From: Lactiplantibacillus pingfangensis
GTDB taxonomy: Bacteria; Bacillota; Bacilli; Lactobacillales; Lactobacillaceae
Length of the DNA: 64,000 bases
Reading direction: 5' to 3'
NCBI RefSeq assembly: GCF_005404945.1
Contig: NZ_BJDG01000005.1
Coordinates: 81,863-145,862, forward strand
A program made the translations under genes and the position numbers. The notes under the pieces were generated by a model. That model was not told the DNA's origin. It did not search any database and saw only the letters and a list, made by a program, of their open reading frames with translations. Positions 1 to 9,008 of the stretch are shown piece after piece (positions within the stretch are counted from its first letter, which is position 1; each line of letters starts with the position of its first letter).

Positions 1-43
1 TAGTCATTTTCATCTTTCAACCTTTAGACTTTGTCCGCAAAAA

Positions 44-80
44 AAAACGGTTAGAACCGTTGTCAGGCCCTAACCGTTTT
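44..80 (-). terminator. Terminator after mprF
   Basis: An inverted repeat AAAACGGTTAG / CTAACCGTTTT lies just past the mprF stop. On the minus strand it is followed by a run of T (the A run at 39-47), which fits an intrinsic terminator for mprF. Confidence 0.85.
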
Positions 81-92
81 ATTGACACTTAA

Positions 93-2711
93 TTAGTGAC
101 GGATCGTATTTTGAATCCATTTGGGTAGCAAAATACTGTGGTGACTACCATGTTTTTTCGTCCGCGTATTCACAACTTGGAGCAACTGTAAAATCGTAAA
201 GATTAACGAATTGCGTTTGCGATAAGCAATATACTTCGGCGCCCAATCCGTGACGTATTTTTCTTTGTATGACCGCAGTCCTTGGAACCCATATAACTGA
301 TAGCCATATTCATAAATTAAATGCGCAATCTTTTCTTGAATGAAACTGTATCGTGAAATCCCGACACCGGCTAACGGGGCCATCCCCATATTGAAGTAGG
401 CATAGCCTTGGTCCCGCGCATCTTCAAACAAATGGACGAAGACCGTATCCATAATACCAGATGGCGCCTCATCACTGGAACGCATCAAATCAATTGAGGC
501 CACCTGATCATTGCCTTGTGGCATCAAATTCGCAAAGGCCACAATTTTGTGTTGCGGATCGTAAACCACGGCGATCGGCGCCTGATTCAAATACGTTTCA
601 TCGAAAAAGCCTAGCGAGAAGCCTTTCTCAGATTCACCATGCAACCAGCTCTCAGAAACCGCGCGTAATTCTGCCATCGTCTCGGTCGAAAATGGTGGCT
701 TGATCACAGCAAACTCATAATGATCCCGAGTAAATTTATTCATCAAGGCCCGCTCACCACGGAGGCGTTTCCCCGCTAAGCTAAACTCAGCTAATCTAAC
801 GTGACCTTCCTCGCCAGTTTTAATGAAGTCAAATCCCATTTCATGCAATCGCATCGTTAACGTCTCATTGATTTCATAAAAGACTAACGAACAGCCATCA
901 CTGTCAGCATCGTCCATCAGCTGTTCTAAGGCCGGCTGCAAATAAGCCTGGTTACCAAACGGCTCGCCCATTAAAATCAATTTATCGGCCTTCTGTTGGT
1001 ATAGAAAAGCTAACTGATCAACCCCATCGACTTGATAGTAATAAACCAACTTGTCATTTAAAAAGGCCAAATGTGAAATCTCATTGCCACCAAATGTCGA
1101 AATTAGCGTTTTAATCCGATCAGTATCCAGCTTACCGCGCAAGCGTGGATTATGCCCGCGCGCTAAATACCCGTACATGGCGACCAAAATTAACGCCGCC
1201 AATACTAAGCCAATGACGCCAAAGAGCCATAATTTTTGCGATGGAAAGAATAAGGCTTCCGGGACCGCATGCCGATGATGAATTTGGGGGGCATTATAGA
1301 CCCCGACAATGGTATACAAGACGAAGGTCACCACATACACGCAACCGACCCAGAGTGTCTGTCCCCATGAAAAGGCCAAACGCTCACGATAATAGGCGCG
1401 ATGCGACAAGGGCACTAAGGCCAAGATGACCACTAAGAAAATAATGAACTTCATCGAAATCGCATCATACACCACTAACCAGCGAATCGTATTCAAAATA
1501 GCTACCAACAGAATAATCACCGTTGGCCAAAACGCCCGCTTAACGCGGCCAGCGGTTCCTAACCCGGCCCCAATTAAGAGAAACGCCATCACAATACTAC
1601 TTGCTTGATTAATAAAAAAGAACGTAAACGGATAAACTTGTAAAAATAACTTATTGTTATAAGCAAAGTTAGGCACGGTCGACATCAACAACATCATGAA
1701 CCCTGATAAATATAAAAACAAGGTTAACGCCAGCTGTGCAACCCGTTGCAGCGCAATTTTAGGTAGTCCCTCTAAACGGACATTTAGCCGATGACCCGTA
1801 TCATGAATAAATAAGGTCAGGCCGATGGCGAACGGAATAATATAATAGAATAGTCGGTAGAACAACAACCAGGCCACAGCATCCGGACGCGACACGCCCA
1901 CGGCTCCGAGACCAAAAATCATGAACACATCAAATGACCCAATCCCACCAGGAACCATCGAAACTTCCCCGACTACTGAGGCAATCACGAATAACGGCAC
2001 CACGGCAGCGAAGTCGATTGGCAATTGCATAAAGTTCCCAATCAAGAGGAAGAACAAGACACAGCCCGTCCATTCCCCAAAGGAACCACTCAATAGCCGC
2101 ACCACATTATTTAAAGTCAGGCCTTCAAAAAATTCTGAATCATTGACGCGCGTGAAAATAAATATCGCTGGAAAGTATAAGGCGCCACCAACTAACCAAA
2201 TCCAGTAACTATCATAGACGCCACCAATTCGGAAAACATAAACTAAGACTAATGAAATCATGCAATACAGCGATAGACCAGAAACTAAGAACAGCGCAAT
2301 TTTAGAGATTGCAAACACGATCTGCTTTTTAGTCGCTTCTTTATTATAAAAGTTCGCCCGCAATGACGCGCCCAGCACACCACCAAAGCCACCAATATTA
2401 GTGAAGGTGTTCGTAATCCAGCCGGCCTTTAAAATATAAGCCAGTGAGTAATGATTAGGCAGAAATTTAGTGATCATCACGTCGTAAGTGAGCATAGGCG
2501 TCACCGCCACAATCCCAATAATCACCATACTTAATAAATGCCACCAAGATTGTGACGCCAAGGCAGTGGCTAATTCAGCGCCACTAACTTCCTTCGCAAT
2601 TTTGCCGACTTCAGTAATGACGAATAGCAGGACTGAAAAAATAAACAGCGCTTTAATGAGCCCCATTCGTTTAGTCAATACCGCCCCCATTTTTCGTAAG
2701 GTCGCCTTCAA
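93..2711 (-). CDS. mprF: Phosphatidylglycerol lysyltransferase MprF
   Basis: This is a bifunctional membrane protein of about 872 aa. It transfers lysine from Lys-tRNA to phosphatidylglycerol and flips the product, which lowers surface charge and gives resistance to cationic peptides. The N-terminal ~530 residues are a series of hydrophobic segments (flippase part). The C-terminal ~300 residues are the soluble DUF2156/GNAT-like synthase, with MGEPFGNQ, YEINETL and LMNKFTRDHYEF. Length is typical of the family. The frame is open to an ATG at 2744, but that codon overlaps a good -10 box (2743-2748). I therefore prefer the TTG at 2711, which has GGGGGAA eight bases upstream. It is a single-gene unit with its own terminator. 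Confidence 0.9.
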   Translation of the reverse strand: MKATLRKMGAVLTKRMGLIKALFIFSVLLFVITEVGKIAKEVSGAELATALASQSWWHLLSMVIIGIVAVTPMLTYDVMITKFLPNHYSLAYILKAGWITNTFTNIGGFGGVLGASLRANFYNKEATKKQIVFAISKIALFLVSGLSLYCMISLVLVYVFRIGGVYDSYWIWLVGGALYFPAIFIFTRVNDSEFFEGLTLNNVVRLLSGSFGEWTGCVLFFLLIGNFMQLPIDFAAVVPLFVIASVVGEVSMVPGGIGSFDVFMIFGLGAVGVSRPDAVAWLLFYRLFYYIIPFAIGLTLFIHDTGHRLNVRLEGLPKIALQRVAQLALTLFLYLSGFMMLLMSTVPNFAYNNKLFLQVYPFTFFFINQASSIVMAFLLIGAGLGTAGRVKRAFWPTVIILLVAILNTIRWLVVYDAISMKFIIFLVVILALVPLSHRAYYRERLAFSWGQTLWVGCVYVVTFVLYTIVGVYNAPQIHHRHAVPEALFFPSQKLWLFGVIGLVLAALILVAMYGYLARGHNPRLRGKLDTDRIKTLISTFGGNEISHLAFLNDKLVYYYQVDGVDQLAFLYQQKADKLILMGEPFGNQAYLQPALEQLMDDADSDGCSLVFYEINETLTMRLHEMGFDFIKTGEEGHVRLAEFSLAGKRLRGERALMNKFTRDHYEFAVIKPPFSTETMAELRAVSESWLHGESEKGFSLGFFDETYLNQAPIAVVYDPQHKIVAFANLMPQGNDQVASIDLMRSSDEAPSGIMDTVFVHLFEDARDQGYAYFNMGMAPLAGVGISRYSFIQEKIAHLIYEYGYQLYGFQGLRSYKEKYVTDWAPKYIAYRKRNSLIFTILQLLQVVNTRTKKHGSHHSILLPKWIQNTIRH

Positions 2712-2742
2712 AAAACATTCCCCCAATAATCTAATTAGTCCC

Positions 2743-2771
2743 ATTATCGCAAGCTTTCACCATTTATACAA
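2743..2771 (-). promoter_or_regulatory. mprF promoter
   Basis: The minus strand carries TTGTAT (2766-2771), a 17 bp spacer and GATAAT (2743-2748). The predicted transcript would start near 2736, inside the longest reading frame, which argues for the downstream TTG start of mprF. Confidence 0.6.
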
Positions 2772-2905
2772 CCACTCACGGTTTGAGCTTAGGGTACTTA
2801 ATTATCTTTCGTTAGCCCCGTCATGCTTATCAACATCAGCCTGACGCTCATTCGCGTCTATCATTAAAAACTAATTATTATCAGCAAATTTATTTTAAAA
2901 TAGTC

Positions 2906-2935
2906 TTTACCATTCGCTTTCCATGCTTGTATAAT
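2906..2935 (+). promoter_or_regulatory. Promoter of the lipoprotein-nuclease pair
   Basis: TTTACC (2906-2911), an 18 bp spacer and a perfect TATAAT (2930-2935) lie 30 bases before the lipoprotein start. Confidence 0.6.
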
Positions 2936-2964
2936 TTAGTTATTACTTATTGGAGGGGAATCAT

Positions 2965-3582
2965 ATGCATCTCAAGAAAAGCGCGCTACTGGTGCTATTA
3001 GGCGTCACACTACTCGGGGGTTGTAGTCAAACGACCACGCAAGCACCTAAATCAGTCGTCAAACAACAAGTGACGACGGTCAACAAGCGAACCAAAGCGG
3101 ATGCCAACGCTTGGTCAGCAGCAAAGGCGGAGAGCCGGGCTAACGCGGCTTCGGCTAAAAAGTTAAGTGAACAGTCGTCCACATTAACTAAAGCAGACGA
3201 TGAAGCCAGTTCACAAGCTAACGAACTCAGCGAGAGTCGTGAATCGGCCAGCTCTGCATCCGCCAAGGCGGCTAGCTCAGCTGCTGAAGCAGCTTCATCA
3301 ACAGCCGCTTCACAATCCGAAGCCAATTCAAAGGCCGCTGCTAGTTCCGCCAAGGCCGCTTCAACGGCGGCAGCTGACACTCAGACGAGTTCTGCCAATC
3401 ACGCCAACAATTTCTCGGGTGATACAGATACCGCTCAAACCGGACGGATCATTGGTAATAGCCGTTCCAAAATTTATCACGTTGAAACGCAACACAATTA
3501 TCATATGGCCGGCAAAAATGTGGTCCAATTCAACACTGAGGCCGAGGCCCAGGCCTCTGGTTACCGCAAGTCAATGCGTTAA
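2965..3582 (+). CDS. Ala/Ser-rich lipoprotein with Ada-like C-terminal module
   Basis: A surface lipoprotein of about 205 aa. The start is the ATG at 2965, eight bases after GGAGG; a TTG at 2950 overlaps that site. A signal peptide ends in the lipobox LLGGC. Residues ~35-150 are very rich in Ala, Ser, Lys and Glu and probably form an extended or helical stalk. The last ~45 residues (GRIIGNSRSKIYH ... FNTEAEAQASGYRKS) resemble a small module often found at the C terminus of secreted nucleases and related to the metal-binding domain of Ada. Here the usual Cys after the SKIYH motif is absent (YHVETQHNY), so metal binding is doubtful. The gene lies 21 bases before the nuclease gene and is probably cotranscribed with it. 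Function unknown; a partner of the nuclease is inference. Confidence 0.8.
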   Translation: MHLKKSALLVLLGVTLLGGCSQTTTQAPKSVVKQQVTTVNKRTKADANAWSAAKAESRANAASAKKLSEQSSTLTKADDEASSQANELSESRESASSASAKAASSAAEAASSTAASQSEANSKAAASSAKAASTAAADTQTSSANHANNFSGDTDTAQTGRIIGNSRSKIYHVETQHNYHMAGKNVVQFNTEAEAQASGYRKSMR

Positions 3583-3603
3583 AACAATTTGGAGGAGTTA
3601 TCA

Positions 3604-4746
3604 ATGAAAGTATTTTTTGGACTAATCTTTTTCATCGCCGCGGCCTATTGGTCTTGGCACCTGACTCACGGCAAATCCTATCAAGGCCTTAACTGGCTCC
3701 GCCATAATTGGCAAGCTCTGATCTTGCTGTTGATCAGCTTTAGCTTACTAGGCGGTGTCATCAGTGGTTGGTTCTTACTGGGGCTCACGGGTTATTGGGG
3801 CTGGCACTTATTTAAACGACAAAACTATCGTGGTCTTCAGCTTGTTAAGCATGGTTGGCCAATCATCGTGCTACTTTTTACTATTTTAATCATGTTCGCG
3901 ATACCTGGCACGGCAGACGCCACGCCAAAACCAACCGTTAAAGTTGAAACGGTTAAAAAGACGCATGCGATTACCGTCAAAAATGATCACAAGTTACAAG
4001 CCCTACAAAAGGCCAACGCAAGTTCTGCCAGTAGTTTAAAAACAGAAGCAAGCGATTTAACCAAAGAAAAATCAAAAGTTGATCAAAAGAAAGCGCAAAA
4101 CCAAAAGGATGGCGCAACTAAGGCAACCGCGACCACGGCCGTTAAAGTTGGCGATAATCCGAGTGCCACTGACCTAGCCGATCGGACGTATGCGGGGGAA
4201 CAAACGATTACCGTCAATGATAATCATCCGGCTTTCAGTCAAGATGACTTGTCAACCAGTCAAGGTGCTTGGCAACGTTATGGTAATTTGGATCAACTAA
4301 ACCGTGTCACCGCGGCGAATGCACTCTTGAATCAATCCTTGATGCCGAAAAGCAAACGCGAACCACTCAACGTCGATCCAACTGGCTGGCGCAACAAAAA
4401 AATTGCCAGTGGTTGGTTATACAACCGCAGTCATTTAATCGGTTATCAATTGACTGGGCAAAATAACAACTTTAAAAACTTGATGACCGGGACGCGATCA
4501 TTAAACGCCCCAGAAATGGTCACCTACGAAAATCAAGTGGCGGAATACTTAAAGGCTGATCCTAAGCACTATGTCCGCTATCAAGTGACCCCAATCTTTA
4601 AAGGCAACGACTTGCTTGCTCGCGGCGTCCAAATGCGTGGTCAATCCATTGGCGATGATACCGTTAGTTTCAATATTTATATTTTTAACGTTCAAGCCGG
4701 GATGACGCTGAACTATAGCGACGGGACTAGTCGGGTGGCTAATTAA
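3604..4746 (+). CDS. Membrane-anchored DNA/RNA non-specific endonuclease (EndA/Spd type)
   Basis: About 380 aa. The start is the ATG at 3604 behind GGAGGAG; an upstream TTG at 3589 overlaps that site. Residues 1-105 hold three hydrophobic segments, with an internal duplication (see findings). A charged Lys/Ala-rich linker follows (~110-200). The C-terminal ~185 residues are a beta-beta-alpha metal nuclease: the core YNRSHLIGYQLTGQNNNFKNL matches the streptococcal EndA/Spd type, in which DRGH becomes NRSH, with the His as general base and a downstream Asn for Mg2+. It probably degrades extracellular nucleic acid or acts in DNA uptake. Its only close neighbour is the lipoprotein gene. Confidence 0.85.
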   Translation: MKVFFGLIFFIAAAYWSWHLTHGKSYQGLNWLRHNWQALILLLISFSLLGGVISGWFLLGLTGYWGWHLFKRQNYRGLQLVKHGWPIIVLLFTILIMFAIPGTADATPKPTVKVETVKKTHAITVKNDHKLQALQKANASSASSLKTEASDLTKEKSKVDQKKAQNQKDGATKATATTAVKVGDNPSATDLADRTYAGEQTITVNDNHPAFSQDDLSTSQGAWQRYGNLDQLNRVTAANALLNQSLMPKSKREPLNVDPTGWRNKKIASGWLYNRSHLIGYQLTGQNNNFKNLMTGTRSLNAPEMVTYENQVAEYLKADPKHYVRYQVTPIFKGNDLLARGVQMRGQSIGDDTVSFNIYIFNVQAGMTLNYSDGTSRVAN

Positions 4747-4784
4747 GTCCGTTTTTTACTAACGAAGTGACTAAATGATCGTAA

Positions 4785-4838
4785 AAAAGCAGTTGTTGAT
4801 GACTTGAGATAATTTTCAAGTCATCAACAACTGCTTTT
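4785..4838. terminator. Bidirectional terminator
   Basis: A perfect 22 bp stem (4785-4806 with 4817-4838) has an A run on one side and a T run on the other. It lies between the convergent nuclease and UvrA-like genes and can serve both. Confidence 0.9.
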
Positions 4839-4863
4839 ATTATTATCCAGATTTGGCAAGTGC

Positions 4864-7158
4864 CTAAGCCTCACCGGTTATTCCCGCTTGATTTTCAGCA
4901 ATCCAAGCCTTCAATGCCACACCAGTTCGTGACTTGGCAACATTAATGGCCTTACGCGGTGTGCCACTATATTGAATCTGCCCACCATAACGACCGGCGT
5001 CCGGACCAACATCAATTAACCAATCGGCTTGCCCAATGACCGCTAAATTGTGTTCAATAATAATCAACGAGTTACCAGCCGCCACGAGTTCGTTGAATAA
5101 GGTCAATAACCGATCGGTATCCTTGAGATGTAAGCCGGCGGTCGGTTCATCTAATAAATAAATGGTACCCTTTTTACCGAGTTCAACGGCGAGTTTCAAG
5201 CGTTGACGCTCACCGCCAGACAAGGTCGTTAGCGGTTGCGCCAACGTGAGGTAGCCTAGCCCAACGCGATCCAAATTCGTTAATGGGGTGGCTAATTTAG
5301 GGACGGCTTGAAAGAATTTCATCGCCTGCTTGACGGATAGTTGAAGCACCTCTGCAATATTTTTACCTTGGTACAGATATTGTAAGGCCGTCTCACTATA
5401 TCGTTGCCCATGACACAGCTCACAAGTTTGCACCACCGGATCCATAAAGGCCATGTTCGTGATGGTGACACCCTTACCTTTGCATCGTGGACAAGCGCCT
5501 TTGCCGTTATAGCTAAACAAGCTAGTCCCAACCCGCTGATTGTCCCGGCTAAATAACTGCCGAATCTCGTCTAAAATACCCAGATAGGTCGCCGGTGTGG
5601 AACGAATATTTATCCCAATTGGGGTCTGGGCTAAATCAATATAATCGCCGGCTAGCTGACCTTTCAAAGCCGTGACTAAGGAAGATTTACCAGAACCAGC
5701 AACGCCTGAGATTACAGTCATGATTCCAAGTGGCACGGTCACATCAACTGCCTTTAAATTGTTTTGCGTCACATTTCGTAGCGCTAGTTCACCGGTTGGT
5801 TGCCGCTCAGCCCCCCAATGGTGCGGTTGCCGTAACCACTTACCGGTCAGCGAATCCGAGGCTAACAGTTCTGGATAAGTCCCGGTGAACGTAATTTTAC
5901 CGCCACCTTGTCCAGCTAATGGCCCCATTTCGACCACGTAATCGGCAAAGGCAATCATCGCCGGATTGTGTTCAACAACCAAAATGGTATTCCCCTTTGC
6001 CTTTAACCGCGTTAACGCACGTTTGACCAGCTGAATATCATGCGGATGTAAGCCGACACTTGGTTCATCTAAAATGTAAACCATATCAACTAAGGCACTC
6101 GTCAAATACTTCGCAATTTTAATCCGCTGAGCCTCCCCACCGGACAATGAGCTCGTCCCACGATCAAGGGTCAAATACCCCAACCCAATATCGACCAACG
6201 ACTGTAGCTTGGTACGCAATTCACGGACGACTTCCGTCGCTAAAGGTGCCGTAATCTGCTGTAAGAATATCAAGACATGGCGTAAATCCATCGCGGCGAC
6301 TTCTGCAATATTTTGACCGTTGATACGATTCGTCAAAACTTCCGGCTTCAACCGCGTGCCATGACAGGCCGGACAAGCCTTGCGTGTCACGATCTCTGCA
6401 ATGGCGTCACGATGGTGTTCTGCTTCCTTTTTACCAATCACCGAGCGCCGAATCCGTGGCACTACCCCTTCATATAAAGCTGTCCGGGGAAAGCCCTCAC
6501 CAGGATGTGACAGCTTCTGTTGTGGTGCGTGCATCAGTAAGTCGTATTCGTCAGCAGTATAATCCTTGATTGGTTTGTCATCGTCAAATAGCCCGCTGGT
6601 GGCATACCGCCGCCAACGCCAAGTGTCAGGACCAAAGCTAACAAATGTGATGGCGCCTTGATTCAATGATTTATTTGGATCAATTAATTTTTTCTCATCG
6701 ATGTCATCGACATAGCCTAGGCCCTGACAAGTTGGACACATTCCTTGTGGCAAATTAAATGAAAACGTATCGGAATAACCAATAAAAGGTTTCCCAATCC
6801 GCGAAAATAGTAACCGTAGTAACGAATAACTGCCCGTATATGTCGCCAGCGTCGAGCGGGCATTTTTACCTAAACGTTGCTGTTCAATCACAATCGCAAC
6901 CGGGAGTTGTTCAATCTGACCAACATGTGGTTGCCCATATTTAGGCAAATATTGTTGTGTGAAACTAGGAAAAGTTTCATTTAACTCCCGTCGTGAAGCA
7001 GCCGCGATGGTATCGAATACGAGTGATGACTTACCCGAACCTGATAACCCAACAAATACCGTTGTTTCGTGTTTAGGTACTCGTAGATTGACGTGTTGTA
7101 AATTATTCTGTGTAGCATCCTTAATTTCAATGAAGCCCTGTTTGAAAGTTGGTTGCAT
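4864..7158 (-). CDS. UvrA-like ABC ATPase lacking the UvrB-binding domain
   Basis: A 764 aa protein with two ABC ATPase halves. Walker A motifs are GLSGSGKSS (37-45) and GVAGSGKSS (~485). ABC signatures are LSGGEAQRIKIAKYL and LSGGERQRLKLAVEL. CxxC zinc-finger pairs include CPTC...CPAC and CPRC...CELC. Canonical UvrA is about 940 aa. Here the first half runs straight from the FTQQYLPKYG region to TYTGSYSLLRLLFSRIG and lacks the UvrB-binding insertion. That is the class II UvrA pattern (UvrA2 / DrrC-like), linked in some bacteria to tolerance of DNA-binding drugs. A role in UvrB-dependent excision repair is unlikely. It stands alone. Confidence 0.85.
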   Translation of the reverse strand: MQPTFKQGFIEIKDATQNNLQHVNLRVPKHETTVFVGLSGSGKSSLVFDTIAAASRRELNETFPSFTQQYLPKYGQPHVGQIEQLPVAIVIEQQRLGKNARSTLATYTGSYSLLRLLFSRIGKPFIGYSDTFSFNLPQGMCPTCQGLGYVDDIDEKKLIDPNKSLNQGAITFVSFGPDTWRWRRYATSGLFDDDKPIKDYTADEYDLLMHAPQQKLSHPGEGFPRTALYEGVVPRIRRSVIGKKEAEHHRDAIAEIVTRKACPACHGTRLKPEVLTNRINGQNIAEVAAMDLRHVLIFLQQITAPLATEVVRELRTKLQSLVDIGLGYLTLDRGTSSLSGGEAQRIKIAKYLTSALVDMVYILDEPSVGLHPHDIQLVKRALTRLKAKGNTILVVEHNPAMIAFADYVVEMGPLAGQGGGKITFTGTYPELLASDSLTGKWLRQPHHWGAERQPTGELALRNVTQNNLKAVDVTVPLGIMTVISGVAGSGKSSLVTALKGQLAGDYIDLAQTPIGINIRSTPATYLGILDEIRQLFSRDNQRVGTSLFSYNGKGACPRCKGKGVTITNMAFMDPVVQTCELCHGQRYSETALQYLYQGKNIAEVLQLSVKQAMKFFQAVPKLATPLTNLDRVGLGYLTLAQPLTTLSGGERQRLKLAVELGKKGTIYLLDEPTAGLHLKDTDRLLTLFNELVAAGNSLIIIEHNLAVIGQADWLIDVGPDAGRYGGQIQYSGTPRKAINVAKSRTGVALKAWIAENQAGITGEA

Positions 7159-7547
7159 CTCAACACTGCTCCTCTCATTACCTCGTCCAAAAACAGCTCT
7201 ATTTCACCATACCACACTCTAAAATTTTTGGGTTATTCCGAATTCTGAGTCGGTGGCAGACTGCGGCACAGCTTAATCATTGATTCCAATTAAATGCCGT
7301 GAAAGCGATTGGTAGTTTTTTCACCGTCGGGCTTCGAAACGTCAGTTAACAAATATAACCCGATCACTAGCGGCACGACCACAACTATTTTACAAACCAT
7401 TATCGGCAAACGTCCGAGTTAGCAGCCTTTGAACAGTCTCAGGTTTTGTTCGCTTTCATCAACTTTACAAAAGTAAACAAAATCAGAGGCATAATGAAAC
7501 CATTTTTTTACATTGGCGCCCTATGATGTGTCAAAAAGGAGGAATGA
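7159..7547. other. Intergenic region, no gene seen
   Basis: This is a divergent spacer between the UvrA-like gene and the PAP2 gene. It must hold both promoters, but I see no convincing -35/-10 pair. A dyad TTTACAAAAGTAAA lies near 7463; it resembles a cop box with one mismatch but is too weak to assign. Confidence 0.5.
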
Positions 7548-8456
7548 ATGATGAGTAAAAGATCTAAGACCCAACTATTCTTAGCAGCAGTTCTAATTGG
7601 GGGTGGCCTGCTAATCCTGGCACTATTTGCGGATTTGCCTATCAGCAATGCGGTCATTAATTACAACAGTCTCTTCGGTACACTTTTTCAAACTTTTGGT
7701 GAATTTGCCGTCTATCTTATTTTTGTCTTATGTGGTCAAATTGCCATGGCTTACGCTAGTCGCCACTTGGATGAGCCCTTATTCGCGGGAGGCTTATTTT
7801 TAGGTGGCCTTGGCCTATCCGCTTGGCAACTCAAACAATATTTGAACGAAATTGCCAGTTACGCTTTAACCGCTTTGCATAACAGCCACGTGGGCAAGCC
7901 AATCGGTCTAGCTAACAGCGATGCGGCCACCGCGGCGTTACCGGTCGGACAAGCACTAGCATTGTGGCTTGTCATCTACTTATTGATCACCGCTTTATGT
8001 CAATATTGGCTGCACCAACAAGATAATCAGCAGTTAACTAAATACTTGATTGTGGCAATCTTTGCGTCACTGACTGTCTGGTTTGCGCTCGAAGTTAACC
8101 TCGCCTTAAAAGATTTCTGGGGGCGCGTTCGTCCTTATGAACTCAACCACAGCCAGAACAATTTTACAGTTTGGACTCATCCTAACGGCGTCAATGGTCA
8201 CAAATCATTTCCATCAGGCCATGCAATGGCGGGAACACTCAGCATCTTGTTTTCTTGGTTTGCTGTAAAACCAAAGACTAAAAAGATTCTTTGGATTGCT
8301 GGTGTGGTTTATGCCATCACCTTGGCTATTAGCCGGATCATCATTGGCGCTCATTTTCTATCCGATGTCACCTTCTCATTTCTATTGACCGCTGCCATTA
8401 TCTTCGTCATGTCCGAATGCTACCATCATTTGGTCAGTGACGAGCAACAACTATAA
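7548..8456 (+). CDS. PAP2-family membrane phosphatase
   Basis: A 302 aa polytopic membrane protein with the three PAP2 motifs: KDFWGRVRP, FPSGHAMAG and SRIIIGAHFLSDV. The His in PSGH and the His in the last motif form the acid phosphatase centre. Likely substrates are undecaprenyl pyrophosphate or phosphatidate-type lipids. At ~300 aa with an extended N-terminal half it is longer than the smallest PAP2 proteins. The start is ATG 7548, or ATG 7551 directly after it, behind AAGGAGG. It stands alone on the plus strand. Confidence 0.85.
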   Translation: MMSKRSKTQLFLAAVLIGGGLLILALFADLPISNAVINYNSLFGTLFQTFGEFAVYLIFVLCGQIAMAYASRHLDEPLFAGGLFLGGLGLSAWQLKQYLNEIASYALTALHNSHVGKPIGLANSDAATAALPVGQALALWLVIYLLITALCQYWLHQQDNQQLTKYLIVAIFASLTVWFALEVNLALKDFWGRVRPYELNHSQNNFTVWTHPNGVNGHKSFPSGHAMAGTLSILFSWFAVKPKTKKILWIAGVVYAITLAISRIIIGAHFLSDVTFSFLLTAAIIFVMSECYHHLVSDEQQL

Positions 8457-8513
8457 CGCAGCTCAACGATGAGCTAACGGTCCGTTACTTTTCAATCAGC
8501 CGGATATTGGCAC

Positions 8514-8563
8514 AAAAAAAACAGCACCGCTGCAATCATCTTAAATGACTGCAACGATGCTGT
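8514..8563 (-). terminator. Terminator after rplJ-rplL
   Basis: A long stem on the minus strand, ACAGCATCGTTGCAGTCAT paired with its imperfect complement, is followed by eight T residues just past the rplL stop. Confidence 0.9.
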
Positions 8564-8585
8564 TAATTTTTCAGAAAGGGGTGAA

Positions 8586-8954
8586 TTACTTAAGCGTAAC
8601 CACGCCACCAACTTCTTCAAGTTTAGCCTTGATGTCGTTAGCTTCGTCTTCTGAAACGCCTTCTTTAACGATTGAAGGAACGTTATCAACAAGACCCTTG
8701 GCATCTTTCAAGCCAAGACCAGTGATATCGCGAACGGCCTTAATAGCCTTAACCTTTTGGTCGCCAGATTCAGTTAATTCAACATCGTATGAATCCTTAG
8801 CTGCAGCAGCGTCGCCACCAGCAGCGCCAGCAACAGCAACTGGTGCTGAAGCTGAGACATCGAATTCTTCTTCGATAGCCTTAACTAAATCGTTTAAATC
8901 TGAAATTGATGCTTCTTTTAATGAAGCAATAATACTATCTTTATCAAAAGCCAT
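8586..8954 (-). CDS. rplL: 50S ribosomal protein L7/L12
   Basis: The 122 aa stalk protein of the large ribosomal subunit, which recruits translation GTPases as dimers bound to L10. The N-terminal dimerisation helices, a flexible Ala-rich hinge ([20 protein letters not shown]) and the C-terminal domain ([19 protein letters not shown]) are all present. I start it at MAFDK (ATG at 8954, behind GGAGG); the five-codon upstream extension overlaps that site. It is the last gene of the rplJ-rplL operon, 54 bases behind rplJ, and is followed by a strong terminator. Confidence 0.98.
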   Translation of the reverse strand: MAFDKDSIIASLKEASISDLNDLVKAIEEEFDVSASAPVAVAGAAGGDAAAAKDSYDVELTESGDQKVKAIKAVRDITGLGLKDAKGLVDNVPSIVKEGVSEDEANDIKAKLEEVGGVVTLK

Positions 8955-9008
8955 TTTATGTTCCTCCATTTTTAGGTGAAAATTATTTTTTTGGTTGACA
9001 CCAACAGC

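Noticed and set aside
3027..3380. 117-codon Ala-rich frame opposite the lipoprotein gene
   Set aside because: It is the complement of the Ala/Ser repeat region; low-complexity coding sequence often leaves the opposite strand open.
7463..7477. TTTACAAAAGTAAA dyad before the PAP2 gene as a cop box
   Set aside because: TACAAAAGTA misses one conserved base of TACANNTGTA and there is no link to copper; kept only as an unassigned dyad.
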